A stretch of DNA of 47,030 nucleotides from a virus. Positions 26,952 to 36,300 of the stretch are shown in pieces (positions within the stretch are counted from its first letter, which is position 1; the number at the start of each line of letters is the position of its first letter). A program made the position numbers and the translations under genes. The stretch spans positions 1-47,030 of the IMG/VR virus record IMGVR_UViG_3300044682_000032, one strand, 5' to 3'. Below the pieces are notes generated by a model. It searched no databases. It worked only from the letters and a program-made list of their open reading frames with translations, and was not told where the DNA came from.

Positions 26952-27404
26952 ATGGCTGCCAGTGTTCCCACGGCAATACCTGCCCTGACCTCCATCTTCC
27001 AGGGTGCCCTGCCGGACAATTTCCAGGTTGGCCTAGGGCAGGTGTTCACTCCCTATATCGCTCCCCAGACACTTCTGATAACCGGCATTCACTTCACTGA
27101 AGATGAATATGCCGAGATGGCACCCACCTACAAGCATGAAGAGCATTACAACGTTCAGTGCTGCCTGATTAGCACCGCGGGGGATAACGGCTACGACGCA
27201 CAGGCTAGCCGGCTTCAAGAGGTCTACACCCTTTACCAGGGCATTCAGGTAGCGGTGGCCAATAACCCCAACATCAGCAACACGGTAAGGCTCGGCTGGT
27301 GCAGGCAACTCGACTACATGCCAAGCGCCGACATTAAGGGCATGAGCGCAGGAGTCCTTAACTTCGAGGTCGAAATCCAGGCGCGCGTCACTTCTCTTAC
27401 CTAG
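26952..27404 (+). CDS. Tail terminator-like protein
   Basis: 150 residues. IPALTSIFQGALPDNFQVGLG at the start, then TGIHFTEDEYAEM and a QEVYTLYQGIQVAVANNP helix, ending in a strand FEVEIQARVTSLT. This is the outline of phage tail-terminator/completion proteins. The assignment rests mostly on size, fold pattern and place ahead of the tail tube. Confidence 0.6.
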   Translation: MAASVPTAIPALTSIFQGALPDNFQVGLGQVFTPYIAPQTLLITGIHFTEDEYAEMAPTYKHEEHYNVQCCLISTAGDNGYDAQASRLQEVYTLYQGIQVAVANNPNISNTVRLGWCRQLDYMPSADIKGMSAGVLNFEVEIQARVTSLT

Positions 27405-27412
27405 GAACCCTA

Positions 27413-27550
27413 GTGCTTCTTCAGTTCATAAAGCCGTTTGGGCACCACAAGCCAGGCGACGTAATCGAGGTGCCGGACGGCGCCGAGTTCGACCACTCCT
27501 ATCTAACGGAAGTGGAATCCGGCAATAACGAAGTTGAGGATAGCGAATGA
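27413..27550 (+). CDS. 45-residue hypothetical protein
   Basis: GTG at 27413; stop overlaps the tail-tube start (ATGA). Sequence LLQFIKPFGHHKPGDVIEVPDGAEF then an acidic tail. The KPGDVxEVxD strand pair recalls small phage head-tail proteins. Translational coupling with the tail-tube gene is likely. Confidence 0.6.
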   Translation: MLLQFIKPFGHHKPGDVIEVPDGAEFDHSYLTEVESGNNEVEDSE

Positions 27551-28635
27551 CCATCGCGGTTGGTTCTGGTCTAAGTAGCCAGATAGTCGTTAAGGACGAG
27601 AGCACTTACGGCGTTGCGCCATCGCTGACCTCGGGGGTGGATAGCTTCGAGTTCAACTCCGAGACCCTTGAACTGAAGAAGACTGCAGTCACCGGCAAGG
27701 GCCTGGCTGCCGGTCACGTCTACCTGCGCACCAAGCGGCGCATCGTGACCAGCTACGCCGTTGGCGGGGACCTTAAGATGGACCTCCCTACGCGGAATCT
27801 CGGGTACTTTCTCCGGTATATGGTGGGCGACTTTACGGAGACCCCCACGGAGGTAGGCACTACTGGTATTTACCTGACTACCTTTCAGCCGAAGTCGTCC
27901 ATGTTTGGCCACTCATTCTCCCTTCAGAAGGGTGTCCCCACAACGGACAACGCCACCGTTGAGCCCTTCACTTACGTGGGCACAAAGATTTCGTCGTGGG
28001 AAATCGGCGTATCCACTGGCGCGATTGCCAGCCTGTCCCTGAGTATGACGGGGCGAAACGAGCTTGCCGGAGCCGGAAACAGTGACCCCCTGAATGGGAC
28101 CGTCCCCGCGCTGGCCACCTTTGCCACCCCGACCTCGGGGCAGGGTACTAGCGTCTTCCACTTTCGCGAGGGAACTCTCTACAGTGGGGGAACTCCAACC
28201 ATGACAAGTGGCGTGGTGTCCCTGGCCAGCGAGACGGCTCTCGGGAACGTTACCGACTGCACCGTCAAGCAGTCCATTACCTATGACGATAAGCGGCTGT
28301 TCGTTGGGTCGAACGGATTCATCACGGAGCCGATCGAGGATGACTACCGCGCTCTTAGTGGCTCCCTCACGGTGGAATGGTTGTCCAGCGAGGCAATTTA
28401 CAACGCCTTTGCGGACGACACCACGACCAGCCTTGAGCTTAAGTTCGTCGGCTCTACGGTTGGTTCTTCCAACTACCTGCTCGATATCATCATCCCGAAC
28501 ATCAAGTTCGAGGGCGAGAGCCCTAAGGTATCTGGCCCGAAGGTGGTCACCCAGGCAGCCAACTTCACCGGCCTGGACGATGAGACGACCGTGCCCCTTC
28601 AGATTGCTTACCAGTCTGAAGATGCCGCCTTCTAA
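27547..28635 (+). CDS. Major tail (tube) protein
   Basis: 362 residues. SSQIVVKDESTYGVAPSLTS near the start is a common opening of phage tail-tube proteins of this type; then VDSFEFNSETLELKK, a long beta-rich body, GNVTDCTVKQSITYDDKRLFVGS (~235-257) and a C-terminal strand pair. It follows the terminator-like gene and precedes the chaperones, the normal place. Longer than minimal tube proteins (~200 residues), so an extra surface domain is probable. Confidence 0.8.
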   Translation: MTIAVGSGLSSQIVVKDESTYGVAPSLTSGVDSFEFNSETLELKKTAVTGKGLAAGHVYLRTKRRIVTSYAVGGDLKMDLPTRNLGYFLRYMVGDFTETPTEVGTTGIYLTTFQPKSSMFGHSFSLQKGVPTTDNATVEPFTYVGTKISSWEIGVSTGAIASLSLSMTGRNELAGAGNSDPLNGTVPALATFATPTSGQGTSVFHFREGTLYSGGTPTMTSGVVSLASETALGNVTDCTVKQSITYDDKRLFVGSNGFITEPIEDDYRALSGSLTVEWLSSEAIYNAFADDTTTSLELKFVGSTVGSSNYLLDIIIPNIKFEGESPKVSGPKVVTQAANFTGLDDETTVPLQIAYQSEDAAF

Positions 28636-29018
28636 TGGCGGACAACGCTGTACGGGCCGGACTTAAGGCTGCCGCTGACAGCTTTGCCAGGCGAATGCGC
28701 GTGGTTGCGGCTACCCGGACTCGCAGAGCCGCCGCAGCGGTACACACAGCCTGGTCTAGCGCCAATTCCATCTCAGTGCTGGCAGGTACCGATATCGGTC
28801 CTTACGGCTGGGAACCCATTACTGCCTTGATGTTCGATGACGACCTCAGGCACCCACTCTTCGGGAACAAAAGGCACTGGTACTTCCAAGCCTACAAAAA
28901 GGGTGGGCTTGCTATCACCGAAATCACAGAGCAAACAGGAATCGAAGATGCCACCGAGGCATTTGCCGACGCGGCATTTGAAGTGCTCATCGCTAAGTAC
29001 GGATACGAAGACAAGTAA
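28635..29018 (+). CDS. Hypothetical tail-region protein (HK97-gp10-like possible)
   Basis: 127 residues, TAATG overlap with the tail-tube gene. Basic N-terminal helix (LKAAADSFARRMRVVAATRTRRAAAAV), middle YGWEPITALMFDDDLRHPLFGNKRHWYFQ, helical end. The size and DxxRHPLxGN segment are like HK97-gp10/neck proteins, which usually come before the tail tube; here it comes after. Confidence 0.6.
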   Translation: MADNAVRAGLKAAADSFARRMRVVAATRTRRAAAAVHTAWSSANSISVLAGTDIGPYGWEPITALMFDDDLRHPLFGNKRHWYFQAYKKGGLAITEITEQTGIEDATEAFADAAFEVLIAKYGYEDK

Positions 29019-29035
29019 ACGAGAGGCACCTGTAA

Positions 29036-29359
29036 ATGAATGTCACCTTTGACGGCGAGGAATACAAGCTCGACCTGGACGAGATTGACCTTTCCGAGGC
29101 GCGCTACATCAAGCGCCAGACCGGCCTGACCCTGATGAAGCTCCAGGAAGGGCTAAAGGAAGTTGATGGCGACAGTCTGGCCGCACTCTACTGGCTCATG
29201 CTCAAGCAAAGCGGCAAGGTCGCAGACCTTGGCAAGCTCAACTTTGCAATTGTGAAGTTTGCCGCGGCTCTCTCCGATGCGGCAGAGCGCGAATCCGAGA
29301 AGGAAGCGGAAAAGGAAAACCCTACCCCGGCCGAGGAAGTCGCGCCTGCGACGACCTGA
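29036..29359 (+). CDS. Tail assembly chaperone, upstream (G-type) product
   Basis: 107 residues. MNVTFDGEEYKLDLDEIDLSEARYIKRQTGLT start (ends shown: MNVTFDGEEYKLD, EARYIKRQTGLT), typical for actinophage tail chaperones, and a charged Glu/Lys tail. Ends at the TGA at 29357-29359. A slippery heptamer at 29317-29323 can shift ribosomes into the downstream frame. Confidence 0.85.
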   Translation: MNVTFDGEEYKLDLDEIDLSEARYIKRQTGLTLMKLQEGLKEVDGDSLAALYWLMLKQSGKVADLGKLNFAIVKFAAALSDAAERESEKEAEKENPTPAEEVAPATT

Positions 29360-29541
29360 GAATAAGGCGTCTACTAGACGGTGACCCGGACGAGCTGCGC
29401 GGGCGATATTTGTTCGACCTCGCGTACCTCTGCCATATTCCGGCGCCACTAGTAGACGCCTTGCGCTTTATGGACTTCGTTAACTATGTCCTCGGCATTG
29501 ACGCTTACCACGAAGCCATAAACAAGCAGAACGAGCAGTGA
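29036..29541 (+). CDS. Tail assembly chaperone, frameshift (GT-type) product
   Basis: The -1 frame is open from well before the G stop to the TGA at 29539-29541. It encodes DDLRIRRLLDGDPDELRGRY...FVNYVLGIDAYHEAINKQNEQ, the helical T domain of such chaperones, and it has no good start of its own. Slippage on A-AAC-CCT (29317-29323) would give ~169 residues. Both products guide tape-measure folding and tail length. Confidence 0.8.
29317..29323 (+). promoter_or_regulatory. Slippery heptamer AAACCCT for -1 frameshift
   Basis: In the G frame the codons are A-AAC-CCT, i.e. X-XXY-YYZ with X=A, Y=C, Z=T. Re-pairing after a -1 slip gives AAA and CCC. It lies 34 bases before the G stop, inside the overlap of the two frames. 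Confidence 0.75.
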
Positions 29542-29551
29542 AGGGGGGGCC

Positions 29552-32500
29552 ATGGCAGTTCGCCGCGTAGAGATCGTCATTACGGGGGATGACAACGGTG
29601 CGGGCAGGCTTATGGCCGCCCTTCAGGTTCAGGCGGACAAGCTTGCCGCTACCTCGATCGATATTTCGATTAATCTCCCCGGCCTTACCGAGACCATGGC
29701 GGGCCTGGAGGCGCTAAGCGCCAAGCTTGACGACATCAAGGCTAAGACTGGCGACCTCGGTAACCTGGATATCGGCACGGCGGATGTTCAAGCGAAACTA
29801 GCGCTTGTCCGAGCTGAAATAGATGCCCTGCACGATGCTACCGAGAACATTGATGTTGATATAAACGACGCGGGGGCTATAGCGAGACTTGCCGCCCTTA
29901 AGGCGGCAACGTCGGCACTGGGTGGCCAAGTTATCGCGCCTGATTTCAAGGCAAGTGACCTTGACCTTGTGGCCCATCGGCTACTGGCCATTTCGTACGC
30001 AACAAAGACCCTGGAAACGAGTTCCGATACCGCTGCCCCCGCAGTGAGGCGCTTCCTTGGTTCCGTTGCACTCTGGGGTGGCGCCGCTGCGGTCGGTGGC
30101 CTTCATCTCTGGATTGATGGCCTGGTCGAACTCTTCGCGATTCTTGGGCCTGCCACTGTCGCGGCTGTCACCTTTGGTGTGGCGCTCGCGGGAACGGCAC
30201 CAACACTTCAGGTCATCTATGACCGGGAGATGGCTCTGTACACAGCTACAGACCTGCTGAACACGGGCCTCCCGGGTCTTGGCCATTCGCTCACCAGTCT
30301 TCAGGCCGCCGTTAAGCCGGGGGTCTTCGAGGTCTGGGGAGACGCTCTTACCGTCGCGACCCATGGCACTGGCGAGTTCGGCCAGATTATGGATACTGCG
30401 GTTAACTGGGTTGATAACTTCGCGGCTCGCGTGACTGTTGCACTGGATAGCAGCTCCGGTGCATTTGACAAGCTTCTTCAAGACGGAGCGCGCGATCTAG
30501 CACTACTAGGTAACTTCTTCGGAACCCTGGGTGACATTCTGGTCAACCTCTTTAGGGTTACCCAGATTACGCACGTTGCAGAAGACCTGCTCGTTGTCGC
30601 AACTGCCATTGCGACGGTTATCAAGTGGATTACCGAACTTCCCACACCCCTTCTCGCTGCAGCGATCGGCATTCACGCCCTCTGGCTGTGGGGTGGCCTG
30701 CTTGCAACCGGCCTGATTAAGGTCGGGGCAGCGGTAGTCGGCTTCGTGAGGGACCTTGGCCTCTTCAAGGCAATGAACGCCATCTGGCCAGAGGCCACCC
30801 AGGGAGTTACCAGCTTCCTTATTAAGATGGGACTCCTGAAGGGTGCCCAGACTGATGCCGATGTACTAATAGGGGCCACTGGTAATGCTGCTGCGGTCTC
30901 CGGTGCCAAGCTTGACGCTGCAGCCGACGCTACAGGCGTCTTCGGCAAGGCCCTTGCGTTCGCCTCTACCCCTGCAGGTGCTTTTACTGTTGCCGCGGGG
31001 GCCATTGTCGTCGGCTTGATCGCGCTGGCAATTCACTTCGGTGACGCTAAGGACGCTACCGAGACCTGGATTACCTCGATGAATCAGGGGATCGCGAAGG
31101 TCTCCAATAACCAGGCGTTCAGCCTGCTAGCCGAGGACGCGGGTCTCGTGTCCCAGCAGATTCACGCGATGTCCGGTGCGGTGCAGACCACAATGAACGG
31201 CCCCATGGGCCGCTGGGGTCCGTACATGACCTCAGCGGGTCAGGACACCAACGCGCTGAAGAATGAGCTTGGCGGACTCACTGGCCAGATGACCAACTTC
31301 GGTACCGGCGTGGGCTGGGTCATGGCGCGCTTCCATGTTACCTACCCCGAAGCTCTGGCTATCGCCACGCAGGCAAATGTCAAGCTCACTTCGAGTCTCT
31401 ATGGCTCAAGCACAGCGGCAAAGGTTGCCCAGCAGAAGATCATTGGCCTTGTCACTGGATTCACCCAGCTTCAGACCCCCGCAGGTCTCGCCGGGCAGGA
31501 CTTCATGGCGCTGGCTTACGACGCCAACGACATCACTAGCAAGATTAGCCAGCTCGATTCTTCCTGGGATGCCTGGGAGAAGTCCGTAACTGGCTCACAG
31601 AGTGCCTTTGACACCTTTGCCCAGGGCCTGCAGACAATGTCCACGAGCGGTGGCACCCTGACCGAACGACTGGGCGACCTCAAGGATGTTTACACCTACA
31701 CCAGGTCACCCATAGACAAGCTGACCACCTCGGGCATTGCGCTTAACCAGGCCTTCATGGACGAAGCCGGGAACCTCGGCTCCTGGGCCGACGCCATGCG
31801 CACCGCGGGCATGGCCGCCGATGGTGCCAACGATGCCAACTCCCAGCTTGTCAAGGGTATGAAGGCTGGCGTTGCTGCCATGCTGCCTTATGCTGCGGGC
31901 AGCAAGGAAGCCACTTCGGTTCTGTACGCCCTGGCCCAGCAGGCGGACTATACCGGTGGCGATTCTATCAAGAATCTTGCCGATTGGGCAGGCATAAAGG
32001 CACCTGCAGCGCTGGCCATCCTTAAGGCGCAAACCAACAGTGCGACTACTGCCGCATCAAGCCTCGCCAACACGATCTCCAATCTCCTGAATGTTCAGTT
32101 CCAGAACGACATTGTCAAGGCTAGTGGTGCTAGCGCTGCACTGGAGAAGTACACCCAGGACCTGGTTAATAACAAGAGCCAGACGGATGCGGGCAGGTCT
32201 GCCAGAGCGCAGCTAATAGCCGACCTCGAAAAGACCGGCATGAGTGCGTCGGCGGCAACTTCATATGTCGATCATCTCTCTGTCTCCCTTGGCAAGATTC
32301 CGAAGAACGAGAATGCCAGCATTAACGTTAATGCCAAGGGGCAGGTTAGCGTCTCCGAGAATACTGCGGCTATCTCGCAACTCCTGAGCGGTAAGGGAAC
32401 GGGAGTCTCCACACTCCCGCTTCCTGGTGGGCGCAAGTCTGGCTGGCGTGTTCCTGGCTTTGGTGGCGGCGACAAGTGGCCCGCACTCCTTGAGGGTGGA

Positions 32501-33304
32501 GAGGCAGTCGTACCCAAGCATCTCGTTCCCGCGATTGAGCCCTTCTTGCATCACCATAAGGTTCCAGGATTTGCCTCGGGTGGCATCGCGGGCGTGGGTA
32601 ACTATACGGGGAGCGCCTCGGGTATTTCTAACTGGTCTGGCGAAGCATACGCAGGGATCAATAACGCGGCAATCACTGATACCACGAAGGCCCTAGCCTC
32701 CGCAATGCTCGGGGCGGCGTCGGCAATGAACTCCTTCTCCGGCGCCACCACGAAGGGCAATGTTGCTGGGTGGATTATGCAGGCCCTTCGGATTACCCAT
32801 GAGCCCATGTCGTGGCTCGGGACCCTTGAACGCTTGGTGTCCATGGAGTCGAGCGGTAACCCTACCGCCGTTGACCCAATCTCGGTTGGCGGGCAGCACG
32901 CATCGGGGCTTTTCCAGACGCTGCCCTCGACCTTTGCCGCATACAGTCTCGGTGGCTCCATGTTCAATGCTGTAGCCGACGCCGTTGCGGGTATTCGCTA
33001 CATCGCGTCGCGCTATGGGTCGCCAATGAACATTCCTGGCCTGCTCGGTGGCAACTATCACGGCTACGCCAACGAGGGCTGGATTCGTGAGCCGGTCTTT
33101 GGTGTGGGCATGCGCAGCGGGTCGGCCTATGGGATTGCGGAGAACGGTGCGGAGTACGTGGGTCACCAGGCCACCTCTGGCGGCAATACCTATCACATCT
33201 ACACCCTCGACGATACCTACAGCGATGCCAGGGCTCTTCGCACGATTCAGACAGTGCGCAAGTACAAGACCAGGCACGGCAACGTGCCTACAGGGATCGG
33301 CTAA
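29552..33304 (+). CDS. Tape measure protein with C-terminal transglycosylase-like domain
   Basis: 1250 residues, ATG behind AAGGGGGGG. Residues 1-160 helical; hydrophobic segments near 168-215, 365-400 and 475-495 (e.g. FTVAAGAIVVGLIALAI). Residues 931-955 are the segment copied at 16925-16999. Then GGGDKWPALLEGGEAVVPKH (~965-985), a common tape-measure motif. Residues ~1080-1180 look like a soluble lytic transglycosylase: LERLVSMESSGNPTAVDP with Glu ~1099, GLFQTLPSTFAAY. Length sets tail length (about 0.15 nm per residue in known phages); the enzyme part would open peptidoglycan during entry. Confidence 0.9.
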   Translation: MAVRRVEIVITGDDNGAGRLMAALQVQADKLAATSIDISINLPGLTETMAGLEALSAKLDDIKAKTGDLGNLDIGTADVQAKLALVRAEIDALHDATENIDVDINDAGAIARLAALKAATSALGGQVIAPDFKASDLDLVAHRLLAISYATKTLETSSDTAAPAVRRFLGSVALWGGAAAVGGLHLWIDGLVELFAILGPATVAAVTFGVALAGTAPTLQVIYDREMALYTATDLLNTGLPGLGHSLTSLQAAVKPGVFEVWGDALTVATHGTGEFGQIMDTAVNWVDNFAARVTVALDSSSGAFDKLLQDGARDLALLGNFFGTLGDILVNLFRVTQITHVAEDLLVVATAIATVIKWITELPTPLLAAAIGIHALWLWGGLLATGLIKVGAAVVGFVRDLGLFKAMNAIWPEATQGVTSFLIKMGLLKGAQTDADVLIGATGNAAAVSGAKLDAAADATGVFGKALAFASTPAGAFTVAAGAIVVGLIALAIHFGDAKDATETWITSMNQGIAKVSNNQAFSLLAEDAGLVSQQIHAMSGAVQTTMNGPMGRWGPYMTSAGQDTNALKNELGGLTGQMTNFGTGVGWVMARFHVTYPEALAIATQANVKLTSSLYGSSTAAKVAQQKIIGLVTGFTQLQTPAGLAGQDFMALAYDANDITSKISQLDSSWDAWEKSVTGSQSAFDTFAQGLQTMSTSGGTLTERLGDLKDVYTYTRSPIDKLTTSGIALNQAFMDEAGNLGSWADAMRTAGMAADGANDANSQLVKGMKAGVAAMLPYAAGSKEATSVLYALAQQADYTGGDSIKNLADWAGIKAPAALAILKAQTNSATTAASSLANTISNLLNVQFQNDIVKASGASAALEKYTQDLVNNKSQTDAGRSARAQLIADLEKTGMSASAATSYVDHLSVSLGKIPKNENASINVNAKGQVSVSENTAAISQLLSGKGTGVSTLPLPGGRKSGWRVPGFGGGDKWPALLEGGEAVVPKHLVPAIEPFLHHHKVPGFASGGIAGVGNYTGSASGISNWSGEAYAGINNAAITDTTKALASAMLGAASAMNSFSGATTKGNVAGWIMQALRITHEPMSWLGTLERLVSMESSGNPTAVDPISVGGQHASGLFQTLPSTFAAYSLGGSMFNAVADAVAGIRYIASRYGSPMNIPGLLGGNYHGYANEGWIREPVFGVGMRSGSAYGIAENGAEYVGHQATSGGNTYHIYTLDDTYSDARALRTIQTVRKYKTRHGNVPTGIG
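32341..32415 (+). repeat. 75-bp repeat, copy B (in tape measure gene)
   Basis: Identical to the complement of 16925-16999. It encodes the same residues in both genes. In the tape measure it lies between NVNAKG and PLPGGRK. Confidence 0.9.
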
Positions 33305-36300
33305 TGACAGGCCCGCAGTTCGTTCAGAATGTGGTCTCAGGAACCACGTCTTCTGGCGCAAGCGTGACTGCCACCCTTGGGTCAGTCACTACCACCGTTG
33401 GGCATCAGCTAATCCTCTATGCCCGCGGTGCGAGCGGCTCAAAGCTAACTTCGGTTACAGACTCAGCGGGAAACACCTGGCAGGTTGACAAGGCTGGGAC
33501 TGCTACCACCTCAGACTCCGGTACGGCGTCCTGCATTATTGCCACCGGAAAGGCCCTAAGCTCCGGTTCTACCATCACGGCCAACTTCTCGTCGTCTCAG
33601 CTAAACCCCATATTTGGGGTGGCAGAGTTCTCGGGCCTCGCGCAGACTGGCGGGCAGCCTGCAACCGACCAGACCGCAAACAACCACAACGCCAGTGGTG
33701 GTTCCGTCACGGTTGCAACCACAACCAATAGTGCTGCAGGCGACCTCGCCTTTAGTGCGTACGGCAACACAGCTAGTGTCCTGACGTCCAGCATCGGGAA
33801 CCCGGACGCTGAGTCGGGGGGGACGTGGACAGCCCTTACATACATAGCTGAAGGCATTGGCGCGGCCTATCAGGTGGGTGGTGCGGCATCCCTCTACTCC
33901 GCAGCATGGAGTAGCTCAGGTTCGCCAACCAACTCTGACGCATGCCTGGTGACCTACAAGGCTTCGCCGGTTGTAACTACCTCCAGTCTGCCCGCTGGTA
34001 ATGAGGGAACCCCGTATTCCCAGACTCTTGCTGCAGAGTGGGGAATTGGCGGCTACACGTGGTCGGTTACCTCAGGGGTACTTCCTCCGGGGCTGAGTCT
34101 TGCAGGCTCTACCGGGATCATCTCCGGTACACCAACGATCGCCGGAAGCTCTTCCTTCACGGTTACGGTGACCGACGCTCATGGCAACGTGGGCACGCAG
34201 GCCCTGGCAATTGCCGTCGCCTCGAACCTGACGGTCACAACCACCTCACTGCCTACGGCAACCCTCACGGTTGCCTATGCCGAGACTCTGGCAGCTACTG
34301 GCGGCACCGGCCCCTACGCGTGGTCGATCATTAGCTCTGGCTCCTTTGCACCGGGACTCTCGTTCTCGTCGGCAGGGCAGATTACAGGCACACCCTCGGC
34401 AGTTGGGTCCTGGACCTTCACGGCTGAAGTAACGGACTCGCTAAGTAACACTGCGACACAGTCACTTGTTCTTACTGTTACTCCTCCGACACCCCCCGCG
34501 CTCTATCTTCCCAATAACCTGCTGAGTAACCAGGACTCAGACTTTGAGGGCAGCGGGGGCACCTGGACTGCAGAGGTTAGCGCAGGTGCGCCCGTCCCTG
34601 CCGCGGGTGACTCGGTCACAGGCGAACAGTGCCTTCAGTGGCTAAGCAACGTCGCAAGCGGCACCACTGGCCCAACGCAGGTACATTCGGGACTCTATCC
34701 GGCGCTCGCGCTCAAGCCCTACATTGCATCCCTCTGGCTGAAGGCCGACTCGTTCTCCGACTGTTATATCGGGCTTGAGTGGTACAACTCCACGGGCACC
34801 CTGATCTCCACTTCGACGGGAGGAGACAATCCCTGCGTTCCTGGCATCTGGCAGCCGATGACAATTGCGACAGCAGCTCCCGCTGGGGCGACGCAGGTAA
34901 GCCTCTTTGTTCAGGTTGCCGATTCGTCACAGGGTGACATAGAGAAGATTGACACCTGTTACATTGCGCAGACCGGCACTCAGGTCCTGGTGGACTGGTT
35001 CAATCCAACGTTCGCCGCAAGCTCTCAGGCTGGCGAAGACTTCATGGACGTGTCCTGCTTCGTGCGCATGGATGCAGGCATTACCATCAACGGTGGGCGA
35101 CAGGATGCCATCTCGGAGACTCAGCCGGGATCGATGACCTTCGCTCTTCAGAATGACAGTGGCGTCTTTACCCAGGACAACCTGTTCTCGCCCATCGTTA
35201 TCAATGGCGGGACGGTTGACCTTCAGCGGCGCATTCAAATCAACTACGCCGATGAGCAAGCTAACTGGTGGACCCGTGCCGATGGCCCCGTCTCTGAACT
35301 CGACTATGCGGGGGACTCGACCGGTAACACGAACCAGTGCAGCGTATCGGGTACGGACATTCTTGCGGAGCTGAACCGCGAGGATGTTATGCAGTGCTGG
35401 ACTAGGGAGCGCGTCTTTCAGGATGGCCCCGCCTATCATTGGTCACTGAACGATGAGGGGAACAATGTCGGCGCCGGGGTAGCGGCCGAAAGCTCGGGGA
35501 ACAATGGTCCGCCCATGCGCATTTTCCAGGGTGGCAGCCTGACGGGGGCAGCACTTACATGGCAGGACAGTTCGGGCGGCGTTGAGACCCTTGCAGACGC
35601 CGTGGCCGCGGGACAGCCAGACGGAAGCGAGTACTGGCTTGCTGGGCAAATACAGCCCACCTCCCTGACTCGGGGCCTGGACGCAGGTACGCAGGGAACC
35701 TATACCGTTGCGCTACCGGGGCTTGGCCTGGGGGACTACACCACTCCATCTATCCCAATCCCCTCGGTTACCCTCACGCCCGATCTTACGGCTCAAGGCT
35801 CACAGAATCAGTTCCTTGGGAACGGGGGGTATTACCTCCAGACTCAGTTGCCGAACCCAATCGCTCCTTCAGGGGGGAACGATTATGCCATTGAGATGTG
35901 GTTCACGATGGACCCGGCAGTTGGGGAGCACAGTAGCTCCCAGTATGGTCCCTATATTGCCCTGTCGCTAGGTAACTCACAGAACCAGGATTGCATAGCC
36001 GCAGGAATCTACCTGCCCACTAGTTTCAAGATTGCCTATTACGACAACCCTCCCGCATGGGCTGGGCGTAACTTCTCCACGACAAGTGCGCCTTCGCCTA
36101 CGGCATCTCTTTCGGAAGCGATAACCCTAGACTCTGCACGACTGCCCCATCATCTAGTACTCAACATTCACAGTAACGCTACGGTTGGCACCGTTACGGC
36201 GTTCCTTGATGGCCAGCAAATAGGGACCTCGTTTACCCTTGCCGCCGGAGAGCAGTTCGACACAATTACGGTGGGTGCTGCTTACGGTTCCGGCGGGGGC

